From the NCBI GenBank assembly GCA_010356995.1, contig ML996705.1, forward strand, positions 632,539 through 696,538: a stretch of DNA of 64,000 nt, written 5' to 3'. The DNA is from Trichodelitschia bisporula. Taxonomy: Eukaryota; Ascomycota; Dothideomycetes; Phaeotrichales; Phaeotrichaceae. The notes beneath the pieces are model-generated. The model had not been told where the DNA came from. It made no database searches and was given only the letters and a program-made list of their open reading frames with translations. Of the stretch, positions 31,956-43,135 are shown in pieces. The stretch's first letter is position 1. Each line of letters begins with the position of its first letter. Made by a program: the position numbers and the translations under genes.

Positions 31956-34669
31956 TCATTTCTTCGGCAACTCCCGAAACACATACCTGAAAACATCCCT
32001 CGCCTTGAAAAGGTTCACCAGCCTCAGTCTCTCATTATCCAAATGCGCCGAGTCACTCGCCTGCCCACACGGCATCTGCGCAGCGGGAGCCCCAAACTCC
32101 TTTTCCAAGAACCGGATCGCGGGGATCGAGCCCCCCTCGCGGATATACAACGGCCGTTGCGCGGTCGCCGTTTCAGGACCCGTCTCCTCGGCCGCGGCAC
32201 TACCTTCCGCCAGTGTAGAGCTTGTGGGTGGAACGTCTGACGCGGGGGCGCCAGATCGCGCGCCGACACCCACGCTGCTCCGGCGACGATGCGCGTCCGG
32301 GCCTGCGAACCAGGCATTCACAACCGCCTTATCAAGCGTTTGGAAGATTTCGCCGCGCCAATCACCCAGCCAGGGCTCGGCGATATGATCGATACTCACA
32401 CTAAGCGCGTTCTTGCTCCCCAGGTCCGCGAACTCTTTTTCTAGATATGAAACGAGAGTCTGCGCGACGGATTGCGCGGTTTGGTTGGGGACGAGGCGGA
32501 GAGAGATGGCGGCGCGGGCGGTGCGTGGAATGATGGTGCTATTTGAGGGGCCGGAGGTGTGGAAGCGGTGGATGGTGAGGCTGGCTTCGCGCCAGCGGCG
32601 CTTGAGCGTCTCTCCAAGAACATCAGGATCGCCGAGCGCGGGATTGCGCGCCAGCAGCGCGTGAGTGATCTCGTCGTACAGCGCCTGTTCGTCGGCCGTG
32701 AGCGGCAGGATCGGGTCATAGAAGCCCGGGATATTAACGCGGCCGCCCCGGCCCGTGAGGCGCGCAAGCAGCATAACCAGATCCTTGAGACTCTCGTCCA
32801 GCAGACTGCTCCCATCGACGCCGGAATGCAGATCCGGGTGCGGACTGTCGATTTGCACAGTGGCGTGGATGACGCCGCGGAGCCCGTAGGTGAGGCAGGG
32901 CGCGTGGTCGTCGAGCCAGTAGCTGTTGGCGAGGAGGATGTAGTCCACGTCGCCGATGAGGTGTTTGTTTTTGCGCACTGCGGCCTCGAAGCCCCGGCTG
33001 CCGCACTCTTCTTCGCCTTCGACGAGGAAGAGGATGTCGGAGTCGAGGGCCTTTTCAGCTACGAGGTCGGCGACGGCGTATATAGCGGCGAGCAGTGGGC
33101 CTTTGTTGTCGGATGTGCCGCGGCCGTACAGGTAGTCGTTGATGCCCTCCATGGTGAACGGGTCGGTGACCCACTTGCCCTTCTCGGCGGGGATCACGTC
33201 GTAGTGCCCGTAGAAAAGGATCTTCTTGCGCTCGCCCACCGTCGCGGGATTACCCTTGAACTTGGCCAGGATAATCGGATTCCACGCCGGATTCTCCGCC
33301 GCCAGCATCGTGGTGTGCGCCCCGAAGTTCTTGAATACGGCGCGCAGGTGGGATGCGCCGCGGCGGCAATCGGCTTGGTAGCGGTAGTCGGACGAGACGG
33401 TGCGGTAGGAGACGAGCTGCTTGAGCGATTCGACGAGCTTCTCGTTGCTCGTGCGGTGCGTGTCGCTGGTCTCGCAGTCTTCGATGTCCCATACGCTGAT
33501 GGTGTTGTCGTTGCCGCCTGTGACGTAGAGCGGACGGCCCTGGTGGGCGCTGTAGGCTGAGGCGAGGATGCGGCCGTCGTGCGCTTGGAAGCGGGCGGTG
33601 CGCTCGTATTGGCGGTTGAATTTCTGTTCGTCAACGGTTAAAAGGGGCGCAATGGTCACGAGTATTGGGTTGCACGAACCTCGACAATCCCCGTAATGCC
33701 GGCGCAGTAGAGGAACCCGCCTCCCACCGAGAGCGCGAGCACGTCATCTGAGTGTGTCCGCAGACTGCGCACCAGCTGGCGCGTCTCGAGGTCCCACGCG
33801 TTAACCTCGCCGTTCAGCCGGCCACTGTAGAGAAACGTGCCATCCAGAGCGAGCGACAATACCGACTCGCCCTCCTCACGCCCGTCGTCAAGCTTGTGCA
33901 GCTGCCGAATGCCGTCTCCGAGCTTCCAGATGCGGATCGCGCCGTCCCCACCACCCGAAATCAGCACCTCCTCGTCGTTGTCTCCCCGCGCCAGAAGCAT
34001 GCAGTAGACATATCCATAGTGCGCGAACTGGTGGATGTGCTGCCGGTCAATCTCCAGGTCCTCCCCGCCTTTGTTCGGTTCCGGTTCCGGGCGCGGCGTG
34101 CGCACTCCCCCCGGCCCTAGGGAGTCGAAGAAGCGATCTTCGCGGTTGAAGGGGTGAGTCGTAGGGTCCGGGCGGCGACGGTCCTTGGTTTTCAGGTCGT
34201 ACCACTGGATCGACGTGTTTTGCGCACCCATATAGACGGTCTCAAAGGCAGGGGAGTAGGCGACGCAGAAGATATCCCCAACGTCGTACGTCGAGTAGAT
34301 AGAGTAGAGCCGCTCAAAGGTATTCGGATTCCAGACCTCGACAGTCAGCGTTTATCCCACAGCACAGCGGACGGGGCAGCGCACATTGACGAAGCGGTCG
34401 CCCGCGCTCGAGAAGAGCAGCTGCTCGTCCTTGGACAGGTGCAGCGCCAGCACGCTCCCGCCATGGCCGTCGATGCACGCGACGCGCTGGTAGGTGTCGA
34501 GGGAGAAGACGAGGATTTCGCCGCCTTCGGTGCCGGCGAAGAGGGAGGTGCTGGAGAGGGCGAGGGCGAGGATGGACTTGGTGTGCTTGAGGCGGTGGGA
34601 GAGGGCGGGGTTCGAGGCGGGCGGGCTGTCGTCGGGCGAGACTGAGGGAGTTAGTTGGGGGAAGGACAT
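31956..34669 (-). CDS. dug2: Glutathione degradosome subunit Dug2 (WD40 plus M20 peptidase)
   Basis: Three exons (34669-34385, 34336-33680, 33623-31956) encode 869 aa, close to yeast Dug2. Residues ~20-370 hold WD40 repeats (KLGDGIRQLHKLDDGR, TGGNDNTISVWDIED). The M20 metallopeptidase domain follows. Its metal and catalytic sites are visible as FYGHYDVIPA, GRGTSDNKGP, VEGEEECGSRG, DLHSGVDG and the late QASDSAHLDNE. Dug2 works with Dug1 and Dug3 in the cytosolic complex that hydrolyses glutathione. The second intron starts GTTCGT and the first ends TCGAG, both less usual, but both joins restore the repeat text (RFVN|VWNPNTF and GIVE|KFNRQYE). Confidence 0.93.
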
Positions 34670-34873
34670 GCTCGTGTGATAATGAAGTACAGATTCCCTC
34701 AGCTGAAGGGAAAAAGAGGAGGAATTGGCGTTCGTGGAGGCGTGAAAAACACTGAAGCCCAAGTCGCGTGCGCAATGGCTCACTAGCGATGACGCGATGC
34801 GCGCACCATGGGATTTCGGTCGTCGCTCAGCATCTCAACACCATGACAAACTGCATCTCCACATCCACTCCGC

Positions 34874-34904
34874 ACAAACAAACAAGCAAACAAACAAACA
34901 AAAC
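34874..34904. repeat. (CAAA)n microsatellite
   Basis: About seven CAAA units with one CAAG interruption, ~205 bp upstream of the dug2 start codon. Confidence 0.85.
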
Positions 34905-35542
34905 AGCCACTTACTCGTCGTCAACTCCGGCCGCCGTCCACCGCAGTCCATATTGAAAGGTTGATGGTGACCGCTGCACACGGCCGACTGGCGGAGAATG
35001 TCGGTGATAAAAGAGTCGGTCGGCCATTGCGCGATTATCGTTTTTCGGGATACGGAGGCGGCGTCCATGATGGCGCAAGGCTGTTCTTATCTGACGATTA
35101 ACGGCTTCATCTATCCTAACCGGCTAAGCTTCATGAATCCATCATACTGCGTACAACTGCATTTCCGCTCTCCGGCCTCCTGCCGTGGGCCACGTACGTA
35201 GCGCCTGCAATCTGTGCGACATCTCTGGGCAACGGCGATGGTTTGCTCTTGTCTTTGTGTGCGCTTGTCTCGTCTCCATCAGTAAATTCTCGTCGGTTGA
35301 CTGCCTCTCTTTGACCACCGACTGGTTCCATCTCCCTTCTAGAACTCTTACCCAGCATCACATCGCGATGATCAGGCCCATTTCTACCTCCAAGCGCCCT
35401 AAAACAAGCACCACGGCCCGACCCCGCAGCTAGCAACGCTGGCGTGTCGATCTAGCGCCCCATCGTCGACCGTCGCTTCAGAATCGTCGCTCAAGTGAAG
35501 CGAAACAAGTACATGGTACAGTAGCGCGCGACACCTCATCAA

Positions 35543-35570
35543 CCACCGTCCACCGTCCACCGTCCACCGT
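35543..35570. repeat. (CCACCGT)4 tandem repeat
   Basis: Four perfect 7 bp units lie ~340 bp upstream of the membrane protein start codon. Confidence 0.85.
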
Positions 35571-35908
35571 CACCCGCGCCCTCTGCACAAAGACCTCATC
35601 ATACCGCAGTCCCACGCATCCCACTGGCCTTCACGACGCACCGCAAAGTCTTCAAGTCTTCCATTTATCCCCTCTCAATCACACAGCGCCACATCACCGC
35701 TGCGCCGCGGGCGCCTGCACCTCCGTCTCTTCCCACCAATCGTATCACCACGCTCAGCCCCTCCCGGATATCCGCCACAGGTGGCGCCAGGACCTAACCG
35801 CTCGGGCAGCACCGACGATCAAAAGCCGCACCTCTCTTTATATTCCTCGCCGTCCCACGCCCATCCTCGCCGGGCCACGCCGCTGCTCACCCCTCGGCGA
35901 CCACGAAA

Positions 35909-37211
35909 ATGTTAAACCAAACCATAACCGTCGTAAACCAATCCGGCAAAATCGTCTCCACCGTAATGCTCCCCTCCCCCCCCCCCACCCACCCACCCAC
36001 CCACCCGCACTAACCCACGCTAGAGCAAACAACTCGTCAACATCTACAAAGAAGCCCGCGCCGCCTACAAAGAACGCAAAGCCGAGCTCCGCACCGCCCG
36101 CCGCACCGAATCGCACGAGAAGGCCGCCCGCCGCGCCCTCCGCCAACTCTCCGTCGACGATGGCGGCTCCCACGTCAGCTCGCGCAGTAGGCCCGGTGCT
36201 CACCGCGCGAAAACAATGGCCATGGTTGAGGAATACGTCCCTGCGGCGCCGGTGCGGGCCCATACGAGTCATGATCTGGCACGCTTAGCTGCGCCGGAGA
36301 GGAGGCACAGCGAGGCGGATGCGCTGGCGTACGGCGGGCGACACAGGCGGCAGAGCAGCGAGAGCATCGACATGGATCTGGCGTACGGGGAGATTCCGCC
36401 TCCGCTCCCTTCGCGGGAGGACCAAGAAGCGTACTTGAGGAGCGAAATGACGCGCGTCGAGAAGCTACTCGAGGAAGCGCACTGCCTGCACTACTCCGCG
36501 TCCACCACAATCGAGAATTTGCAAAAGGACCCGGAGACCCTCGCCGCGGTCGCCATGACGTTAGCTGAGATCAGCAAGATCGTGGCGAAGATGGCGCCGG
36601 GCATGTTGACGGCGCTGAAGGGGAGTTTTCCCGCTGTTGTGGCGCTGCTTGCGAGTCCGCAGTTTTTGATTGCGGCAGGGGTGGGGGTCGGGGTTACGGT
36701 GGTTATGCTGGGGGGGTATAAGATTATTAAGCATATTAAGGCGGCGGGTGAGGGGGCCGCGCTGCCGATGCCGATGGCTATGGGTGCGGCAGGCGGCGGA
36801 GGGCCGAATGAGTTGAGGGAGATTGAGGCTGATTTGAGTGGGATTGAGAGGTGGAGGAGGGGGATTGCGGATGCGGAGGCGGATGCCGTGGCGACGACGG
36901 TGGACGGCGAGTTTGTGACGCCGGATGCGTCGCGCAGGTTGATTGAGGAGGGGGTGTTGCGGGAGGAGGATTTGAAGTCGACTACGAGTCGGAAGACGCA
37001 TCGGACCCATCAGACGAGGAGGGCGAAGACGGACCTCGGGAGTGAGGCGGGGAGGGGGACGAGGAGCGAGGCGGGCACGAGGACGTCGAGGAGTACGAGG
37101 AGGGTGAGGACGAGTACGAAGGAGAGGCCGAAGGAGCGGCCGAAGGAGAAGGAGAGGAAGTCGTCTGGGTTGAGGAGCTTGTTCAAGGGGAAGGTGAGTG
37201 TTATGGCGTGA
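35909..37211 (+). CDS. Conserved-looking fungal membrane protein of unknown function
   Basis: Two exons (35909-35962, 36024-37211) encode 413 aa. The 18-codon first exon (MLNQTITVVNQSGKIVST) joins SKQLVNIYKEARAAY through a 61 bp intron filled with C runs and CCCA repeats. The N-terminal third is highly basic and probably helical (AAYKERKAELRTARR). A central helical part (MTRVEKLLEEAHCLHYSAST to MAPGMLTALKG) leads into a hydrophobic segment of ~30 residues with glycines (FLIAAGVGVGVTVVMLGGY, ~232-255), a likely membrane or membrane-inserting helix. The C-terminus is basic, rich in Ser/Thr/Arg/Lys, with KERPKERPKEKERK. I recall similar N-termini in other Pezizomycotina but know no function. The start is supported by the in-phase mini exon. 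Confidence 0.75.
35976..36006. repeat. Poly-C and (CCCA)n tract inside an intron
   Basis: A run of about 11 C with CCCA units fills most of the 61 bp first intron of the membrane protein gene, between a GTAATG donor and a CTAAC branch site. Confidence 0.8.
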
Positions 37212-37813
37212 GTTTTGGCGTTGAGCGGGAAGGAGTTTGGTGCTGGGGATTTTGGAGATGGTTGGATCTTTTGGAGATGGAGACGCATGTTTGGTGCTGG
37301 TTCTCGGGGATATCGCACGCATATACGTCCACGGTGCGGTGCTTACGGCCGGCTTGTTATAATTCAGCTCACGCTACTTTACATACTCATCTGGGCATGG
37401 TGATCGTGTGTTTGTATTTGCGGTTTGATGGACGGGTAAGGAGTACTGGCATCTTCTCCTCGTTGGTCATTTTCGTCTGCTGCGTTTTGTGGATGACTGT
37501 CGATGGATTGCTTCTGAATCGATAACCCACAGATTGTCTCTGCCTTGCTCCTGGTGGATATAAATATCTACCCTTCCAGTTTCGTCAACGGATTCCTCAT
37601 TGCCGTATCATTCCCATGTACGTCTTCTCTGTCCCAGATTTATTCACCAGCCAACGAGCTTTCCCAGCAATCACCTTCTCTTCACCTTTGCCCGACAATG
37701 TAGTTTGAATATATCCTCTCCCTTTCCTATATCGCCACTCTTTATGATCTTCTTCCCAACTACGCGCATCTCCACCCCGCTTCCAAGTCAGCTTCCATTT
37801 ATCCGCAGATGCC
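37212..37813. other. Intergenic, no gene seen
   Basis: A 0.6 kb flank between the membrane protein gene and the decayed gene. No recognisable element is present. Confidence 0.4.
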
Positions 37814-38708
37814 ATGTCCTCAGCTCCTATTTCTCCGTTTTCCAATCTTCCCCCCAGCCCAGAGTCCTTCCGGCCATAGTCGACAGACCAAGGTGACCGC
37901 GCCCTGGTACAGAAGGCGCATCCAGTCACTCGCCACTACGAGCATAGCGACATCGAGCCCAGCAGCCTCGACGAGGCTTTCCTGCCAGCTTCACCGCGCA
38001 CTGAGGTACAATATGAAAACGAGCGCCGCGCCGCGCCGCTCACAGAAGAGACAGCCCCCTACACCGAGGCGGAAGTTTGCGGCCCATGCGCCGTAGGCCT
38101 TCATGATGCGGCGAACAAGTCTCTTGAGAGCCCAGCCGCGTGGTTACTCAAACCCCTCGCACCGCGCCCAAGCCTCCAACTCGGACGATGCGTCAGCATC
38201 GAAGGCCATTGCTCAGGACGCGGCGATTGCAGCGGCTAAGCATGAGTTGATGAAGGATATCCTTTTGCGCGCCCGTTTCGAAGAAGATCTGGACTGCTGA
38301 GGTACCTACGACTTCCACCAACGCCTCCTCTCCTGGCCTCGTACTTTCTGAGATGTCCCGCCGCGCCTCTTTCAGGGGCATAGCCTCCCGGGTCCCGCAT
38401 ACCCACTACCCCACATTGTGCTCAACCTTGAGAGTCCACCCGACGGCGAGATGGCCGACGACGGTACGAAAGGGGGGAGAGAACGGAAGAAGGATGGGCA
38501 CACGGGCGATACTAAAGAGTCGGATGAGCGGGGCGGGGCGACGAAGGCCCGTCGACACACGCACAGCAAGGCCAACGCCGCGGAGCGCAGATCGGATACA
38601 ATCCGAACAGCATCAGGCCTATACAAGGGCCAGCCTCTTCCCAGAACCGATGAATTCTTCAGGTCAGCAGTCGCATCACCTATACAACACACCCGCCTCC
38701 CCACCTGA
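37814..38708 (+). pseudogene. Decayed gene of unknown family
   Basis: A clear initiator (MSSAPISPFSNLPPSPESFRP) is followed by an in-frame TAG at 37877, where CAG would continue the Ser/Gln-rich text. Beyond it the same frame stays protein-like (HYEHSDIEPSSLDEAFLPAS, TEETAPYTEAEV). The frame then changes near 38095 (SKAIAQDAAIAAAKHELMKD, RARFEEDLD), again near 38300 (LVLSEMSRRASFRGIAS) and near 38405 (PHIVLNLESPPDGEMADDG), ending at 38708. Each piece looks like real protein with good codon use, so I read it as one host gene with one nonsense change and about three frame breaks. Some breaks could be unseen introns. I recognise no domain. The serine-rich SRRASFRG stretch looks like a kinase target. 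Confidence 0.45.
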
Positions 38709-39225
38709 GGCAGGGCCAGTCTGGCCCTGCCAGGTGGTGGAGGGGGTGACGATCGGAGCGAATATATGCACCACTTCAACAACTTCGCACTGTGGGACCT
38801 CTGCCTGGCGCCCAGAGTCCCGGTAGCGCCTTTCCGTGGCTTGGATAAAGTTATCTAGCTTAGATATATCAACATGTGAGCCGGAAGTGATGGTGATTTT
38901 ACGACGGGACGCCCCTTAGGAAATATGTCCACCTCTATCCAGTAGAGCACCTTTGCAATTTCAAAGCTAGAGCCTTCAATATATCAAGCAGTCAGAGCTT
39001 GAAATCTTTGCGATATGTGTCAAGGCCCCGATGAAGCATGGTGCTGTCGGACGGCCAGATTTGAGACTATTCTTGCAGACATCGTGACTGGCGCCATGCA
39101 TGCAACAGAATCACTACCGAGAGCAGGTCCTGGAAACAAGCGATGATACTCCGTACTCCGGACTGCAGCCATTTCCCAAACCATAGATCCGCCCTCAATG
39201 CTGGGAGGAGGCATGAACCCATCAC
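38709..39225. other. Intergenic, no gene seen
   Basis: A 0.5 kb stretch between the decayed gene and the RING gene 3' end. Nothing is recognised in it. Confidence 0.4.
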
Positions 39226-39898
39226 TCACGCGTAGTAATCGTCATAGTCTTCCTCCTCATCCGGGGGCGGCGGAGGCGCCTTCTTCTTCACCAACTCTTT
39301 GCGATCCAGCGGACACGTCGGGTGAACCTTCAGCCACGGCCGGATACACTCGAGGTCAAACTTATGGTCAGGATGGCACGGCAGCCGCACCACAAGCGGG
39401 TACTCATCTACTCCGTCAGCATGCTCCGACATCCCACAGCTCACTCACCCTCAAGAAACGGATTAGAGCAAATCGGACAGCTCTCATCCGGCTTCAGACT
39501 CTTCTTCGGCACCCGATCCAGATCATTCAACCACTCATCCGACACGCCCTTGACCTCAGAAGGCGGGTCATCAGCATTGCGCATCAACTCCGCGATCAGC
39601 CCGCCCAACAGCTCGTTCTCCCCATGGTTATTGCCCTGCCGCATCACCTCAAAGGCGTTGGCTAAGTTGCGATACACAGCTGCGACATTCTCCGGCAGCG
39701 GCAGCGCGTGCGTGTTGCTGTGCACATGGTCCGTTGTATCTACGAGCTCGTACGTCGCGAAGAAGGTCGATAGATCGGGGCGGCGCGAGCGGCGCGCAGA
39801 CTCGCCAGCGCCTCCTAGGGGCAAGTTGTGTTCGTCTGTTCGGTCAGCGGCTGCAGTAGAGAAGGTGGACTGGGGAACGCGCCTTCGTAGGTAGCCAT
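39226..39898 (-). CDS. Small RING-H2-type E3 ligase candidate
   Basis: Three exons (39898-39883, 39835-39449, 39407-39226) encode 194 aa. The 16 bp first exon (MATYE) joins DEHNLPLGG only if the first intron begins with GC (GCGCGT...CGAACAG, 47 bp, branch GCTGAC). No GT donor gives the right frame. The second intron is a normal 41 bp GTGAGT intron that splits the RING. The RING text is SCPICSNPFLEDE|YPLVVRLPCHPDHKFDLECIRPWL...TCPLDRKEL, where the last zinc ligand is Asp instead of Cys, as I recall for this fungal family. The C-terminus is acidic (DEEEDYDDYYA). It is probably a cytosolic ubiquitin ligase; substrates are unknown. Confidence 0.83.
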
Positions 39899-40180
39899 GT
39901 TTGCTGTGTGGATATGGATGCGGGGTGGTGGGGGAGGGGCAGCTGGCGTGAGCACCTGTTCATAACCCTGCTGCCTGCGGAAGCTCCCCGGTCGGCTTCA
40001 ACATTGACATGTGGCTATCGAAAGCCATTTCATTGTCCACATATTCACCTACGGATGGTGAACTGTCACTAAAGCACCCTTAGCTCATGCAAAATAATAA
40101 AATGATCTGACTCGCCTCCGCATCATATGGGAGGCAGACAGAATGCCACCAAGGAAAAGGAGCAAAATTCAAAAAGATTA

Positions 40181-40268
40181 GCTGCGACAGTGAGTCGAAC
40201 ACTGGACCTAAGGATAGGTTGTCGTTGGACGACTGCAATCCTTCGCTCTACCACTGAGCTATCGCAGC
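40181..40268 (-). tRNA. tRNA-Cys (GCA) with intron
   Basis: The minus strand reads GCTGCGA...TCGCAGC as a perfect 7 bp acceptor stem, a D-arm (GCTCAGTGGTAGAGC), anticodon stem AAGGA/TCCTT and T-arm CAGTG-TTCGACT-CACTG. The anticodon GCA is at 40236-40234. A ~17 nt intron follows position 37. The base after the stem is U73, the cysteine discriminator. Confidence 0.93.
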
Positions 40269-40770
40269 TATTTGGATGCTCAGAGTCGTGCATTAGACGT
40301 ACATGAGGCAGAGAAATTTTCAAAGGTCATCGCTTGTAGTGATCGGGGAACAATCGGAATATACCAGCCATCCAGTGTGCAAGACAAAGCCATCCATTCC
40401 TGCTTTTAAAGGGCCCCGAATCCGGCAACAGCTATCCCTTCGAACTTCACCGAACTGCACGTGATCTTTTACGGTTCGCGGAACAGTCCATCACTGCCAA
40501 GAAATTCACAAGCGCCCCCCGGCTTGACTGCTGTCGTTGATACGGATCGAGTGCCAACGTCACCAACGGCAAGTTTCACGCATTGCCAGTTCTCAAAACG
40601 TACTCCGGCAGACGCTCAAAACTTCTTCTTTGCTCGCTACAACAGGTCGCTACGTCATCTGTGCCTCTTCCGAGCCGTAGGCACACCGCACCAGCGCCCT
40701 CTGCCGGTTCCGGCTGTCGCCTTCAAACCCCAATTCTACCCCACATTCACGGTTTCCAACCGCAGTAGCC
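40269..40770. other. Promoter region of age2
   Basis: A 0.5 kb flank between tRNA-Cys and age2. No gene is seen. Confidence 0.4.
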
Positions 40771-42566
40771 ATGTCGCGCCGCATAAATCAGACAGAGACC
40801 CGCGTGGAGCAGAACCGTCAGACATTGAAGACCTTGGTGAAGCTCGAAGGAAACAAGAGCTGCGCGGACTGTAAACGCAACAAACGTGAGTACACTTCAT
40901 TTACTGCGTATTCGCAGCCTTGCTGACCTTCAGACCCACGATGGGCTAGCTGGAACCTAGGGATCTTCATCTGCATACGGTATGGTGCTCTTCCATGCGG
41001 TCGGCAGTCGCTGACAGATCAGATGCTCAGGTATACACCGCGGAATGGGCACACACATTAGTCGCGTCAAATCGGTTGACCTCGACTCGTGGACCGACGA
41101 ACAGCTTCAGAGCATGCTGCGATGGGGCAACTCGAGAGCCAACAAGTAAGTCTGCCACAATCTTGCATGCCCTGGCTGACAGCATAGGTACTGGGAGGCG
41201 AAGCTGGCGCCCGGTCACGTTCCATCGGAGGCGAAGATCGAGAACTTCATCCGCACGAAGTATGAGTCGAAGCGTTGGGTCATGGACGGGCCGATGCCGG
41301 ATCCTGCGACTCTGGATGTGGATGGGGATGACGACGTGGTAAGATGTCCCTACTCTCATTGGTCTACACCCACTAACGCGCCAGCCTTTGAATGTGGTCC
41401 AGGAAAAGGCAAAGTTGGAACGGTCTGCGTCGCAGAAAGCTACAGCGTCCCGGGCGGCATCTGCATCCAAATCCCTGGGGATAGACTTGATCGGCCAGCC
41501 GGCAGGGCCCGCGCGTCCTAGCACTGGGCCGCCAGGAAACCGGGTACCGCCTCCTAAAGCCGAACCCCCGAAGCCGGCGAAGCCCGCAGACTCGCTTCTC
41601 GGGTTGGACTTCTTTGGCGGATCGAATGCTGCGCCGCCTGCTCGCCCGTCGAGTACGACAGGTGCCGCCTCCAACGCTGCTTCGCGGCCCGACCTGAAGC
41701 AGTCGATCCTTTCTCTGTACGCGTCGGTTCCGAAGCAGCAACCCCAAGTGCAAGCGCAGCCGCAAGCGCAGGTTGGTAGTGGGGGTTTTGGCATAGGCCC
41801 GCCGGCTCAGCAGTCCGCCTTTGGTGGGCTTGATGCGTTCAGCAGCTTGAACCTGGGCTCCGCGCCCGCTCCACAGCTGCCCAAGCCGTCCCCATTTGCC
41901 GACCTGGCTGCCAGCATGGCGAGTCCCAAGGCGACACCTGCGCCGCCGCACACAACCAAAGTATCGCTTGGTGGCGGAGGCAACTTCTTCAACGCAGCCC
42001 CGCCTGCCGCGAAGCCAACCCCTCCGCCCACCCAACGCAGCGTCAGCAGCAGCAACGACTTCGGTGACATTTTCGCAAGCAGCAATGCGCCGCTTGGCCA
42101 GGTTTCGGCCCCTCCTCCCAAGGCTAACAACGACCTGTTCGATCTCATGTCCGCACCGCCGCTGTCTCCGCCCAAGGCTACTACGCCAGCACCAGCTCCC
42201 GCCGCGAACTCTGTGTTCAACCTCTCGGCTCCTGCTCCAGCTCCGAAGCCGCAGCCAGCTGCCCCGGCCATGAGCGCTGCGTTCGATCCCTGGGGCTCGA
42301 ATGAAGCGTGGGGGGACGTTACCACTGCGCCTGCAGCGCCTGCCACGTCGTCGGCGACCACCGGCGCGTGGGACTCCGGCAACGGGTTCGGCAACGGGTT
42401 CGGTGTTCCCAAGGCCGCTGTACCGCAGGTGAGTGCCGACGAGGACTTTGGTGGGTGGAGCAGCGCGCCCGCGCCTCCGCATCCGGGGACCAAGGTGGAG
42501 GTGCCCAAGTCGAAGCCAGGTGGCGGGTTTGGCGGGGATGATCTGTTCTCGAATGTTTGGGAGTGA
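40771..42566 (+). CDS. age2: Arf GTPase-activating protein, Age2 type
   Basis: Five exons (40771-40885, 40934-40979, 41023-41145, 41188-41338, 41385-42566) encode 538 aa. The ArfGAP domain (~15-130) shows the zinc finger CADC-x16-CIRC and the arginine finger region CSGIHRGMG; the finger is spread over the first three exons, one only 46 bp. The downstream [14 protein letters not shown] and YWEAKL text is standard. The remaining ~400 residues are Ala/Pro-rich and low complexity, with repeated short motifs such as DLFDLM, FFGGS and AFDPWG, and an end [11 protein letters not shown] that resembles adaptor- or clathrin-binding peptides. Age2 stimulates GTP hydrolysis by Arf1 at the trans-Golgi. At the third splice the acceptor ATCAG was chosen because it alone restores the CSGIHRG motif. 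Confidence 0.93.
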
Positions 42567-42788
42567 TGTAGCGGCCGTGGCTGCAGTTAGCGTATAGCAC
42601 TATGATCAGAAATACCAAGATATGTTCCAACGTGAAGTTATGATCTTTGGGCCCGCCTGCAGGTGGTGATGTACAAATTACTCCACTGTCTCATGCCCCA
42701 TCCCATTGTACATGCCCAACGCCAACGCCCACAAAAGCCGCACCTAACCCGCCGAACGCTGCAGCCGCTGTATATCCATTCCCAGTCG

Positions 42789-43135
42789 CTAGAAAAAGAA
42801 GCCACTTATCCACCACAACACGATGACGGCGCCGCACACAATAGCCGCCAGCTTAAACACAGCGACCTTATTCCCCGCCCTCGCCATGTGTCCAAGGCGA
42901 TTAGCGCTGTTCTTCAAGCCCGCGCCAAAGCTAGTGAACGCTTCATCCTGCGATGTGTCAGTCGGCGGAGTCGGGGGACGTGGGCGGGGGGACGCACGTT
43001 GCGGTCAATGAGCTCGTGGTTGCGCGCGTTGTCGTAGATGTCGATGGTGACGCCGCGGAGGGCGGAGACTTTGCCGGCGAGATCTTCGAGGCGGGAGTTG
43101 TTTTGCCGTTCGCGTTCGTAGGCTTCGGAGGACAT
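42789..43135 (-). CDS. sft1: Golgi Qc-SNARE Sft1 (Bet1-like)
   Basis: Two exons (43135-42998, 42947-42789) with a 50 bp intron encode 98 aa, the size of yeast Sft1. A heptad SNARE helix (ERQNNSRLEDLAGKVSALRG, then DIYDNARNHELI) is joined to SFGAGLKNSANRLGHMARAG and a C-terminal membrane anchor (FKLAAIVCGAVIVLWWISGFFF, in two parts here) with no lumenal tail. Sft1 works in intra-Golgi retrograde fusion. Bet1 of the ER-Golgi route is the close alternative; the short N-terminus and length favour Sft1. It is tail to tail with age2 (222 bp). Confidence 0.87.

Larger units (their letters stand above)
34670..35908. other. 1.2 kb intergenic region with simple repeats
   Basis: Divergent upstream region of dug2 and the membrane protein gene. 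It contains a (CAAA)n tract at 34874-34904 and (CCACCGT)4 at 35543-35570. No gene is seen. Confidence 0.5.

Noticed and set aside
32559-33560. 333-codon plus-strand frame opposite dug2
   Set aside because: Complement of the conserved peptidase domain; no independent support.
41373-42482. Long antisense open frame (369 codons) opposite the low-complexity tail of age2
   Set aside because: It is the complement of a GC-rich repetitive coding region. Its translation is Arg/Gly-rich without a domain, and the plus-strand gene explains the sequence.
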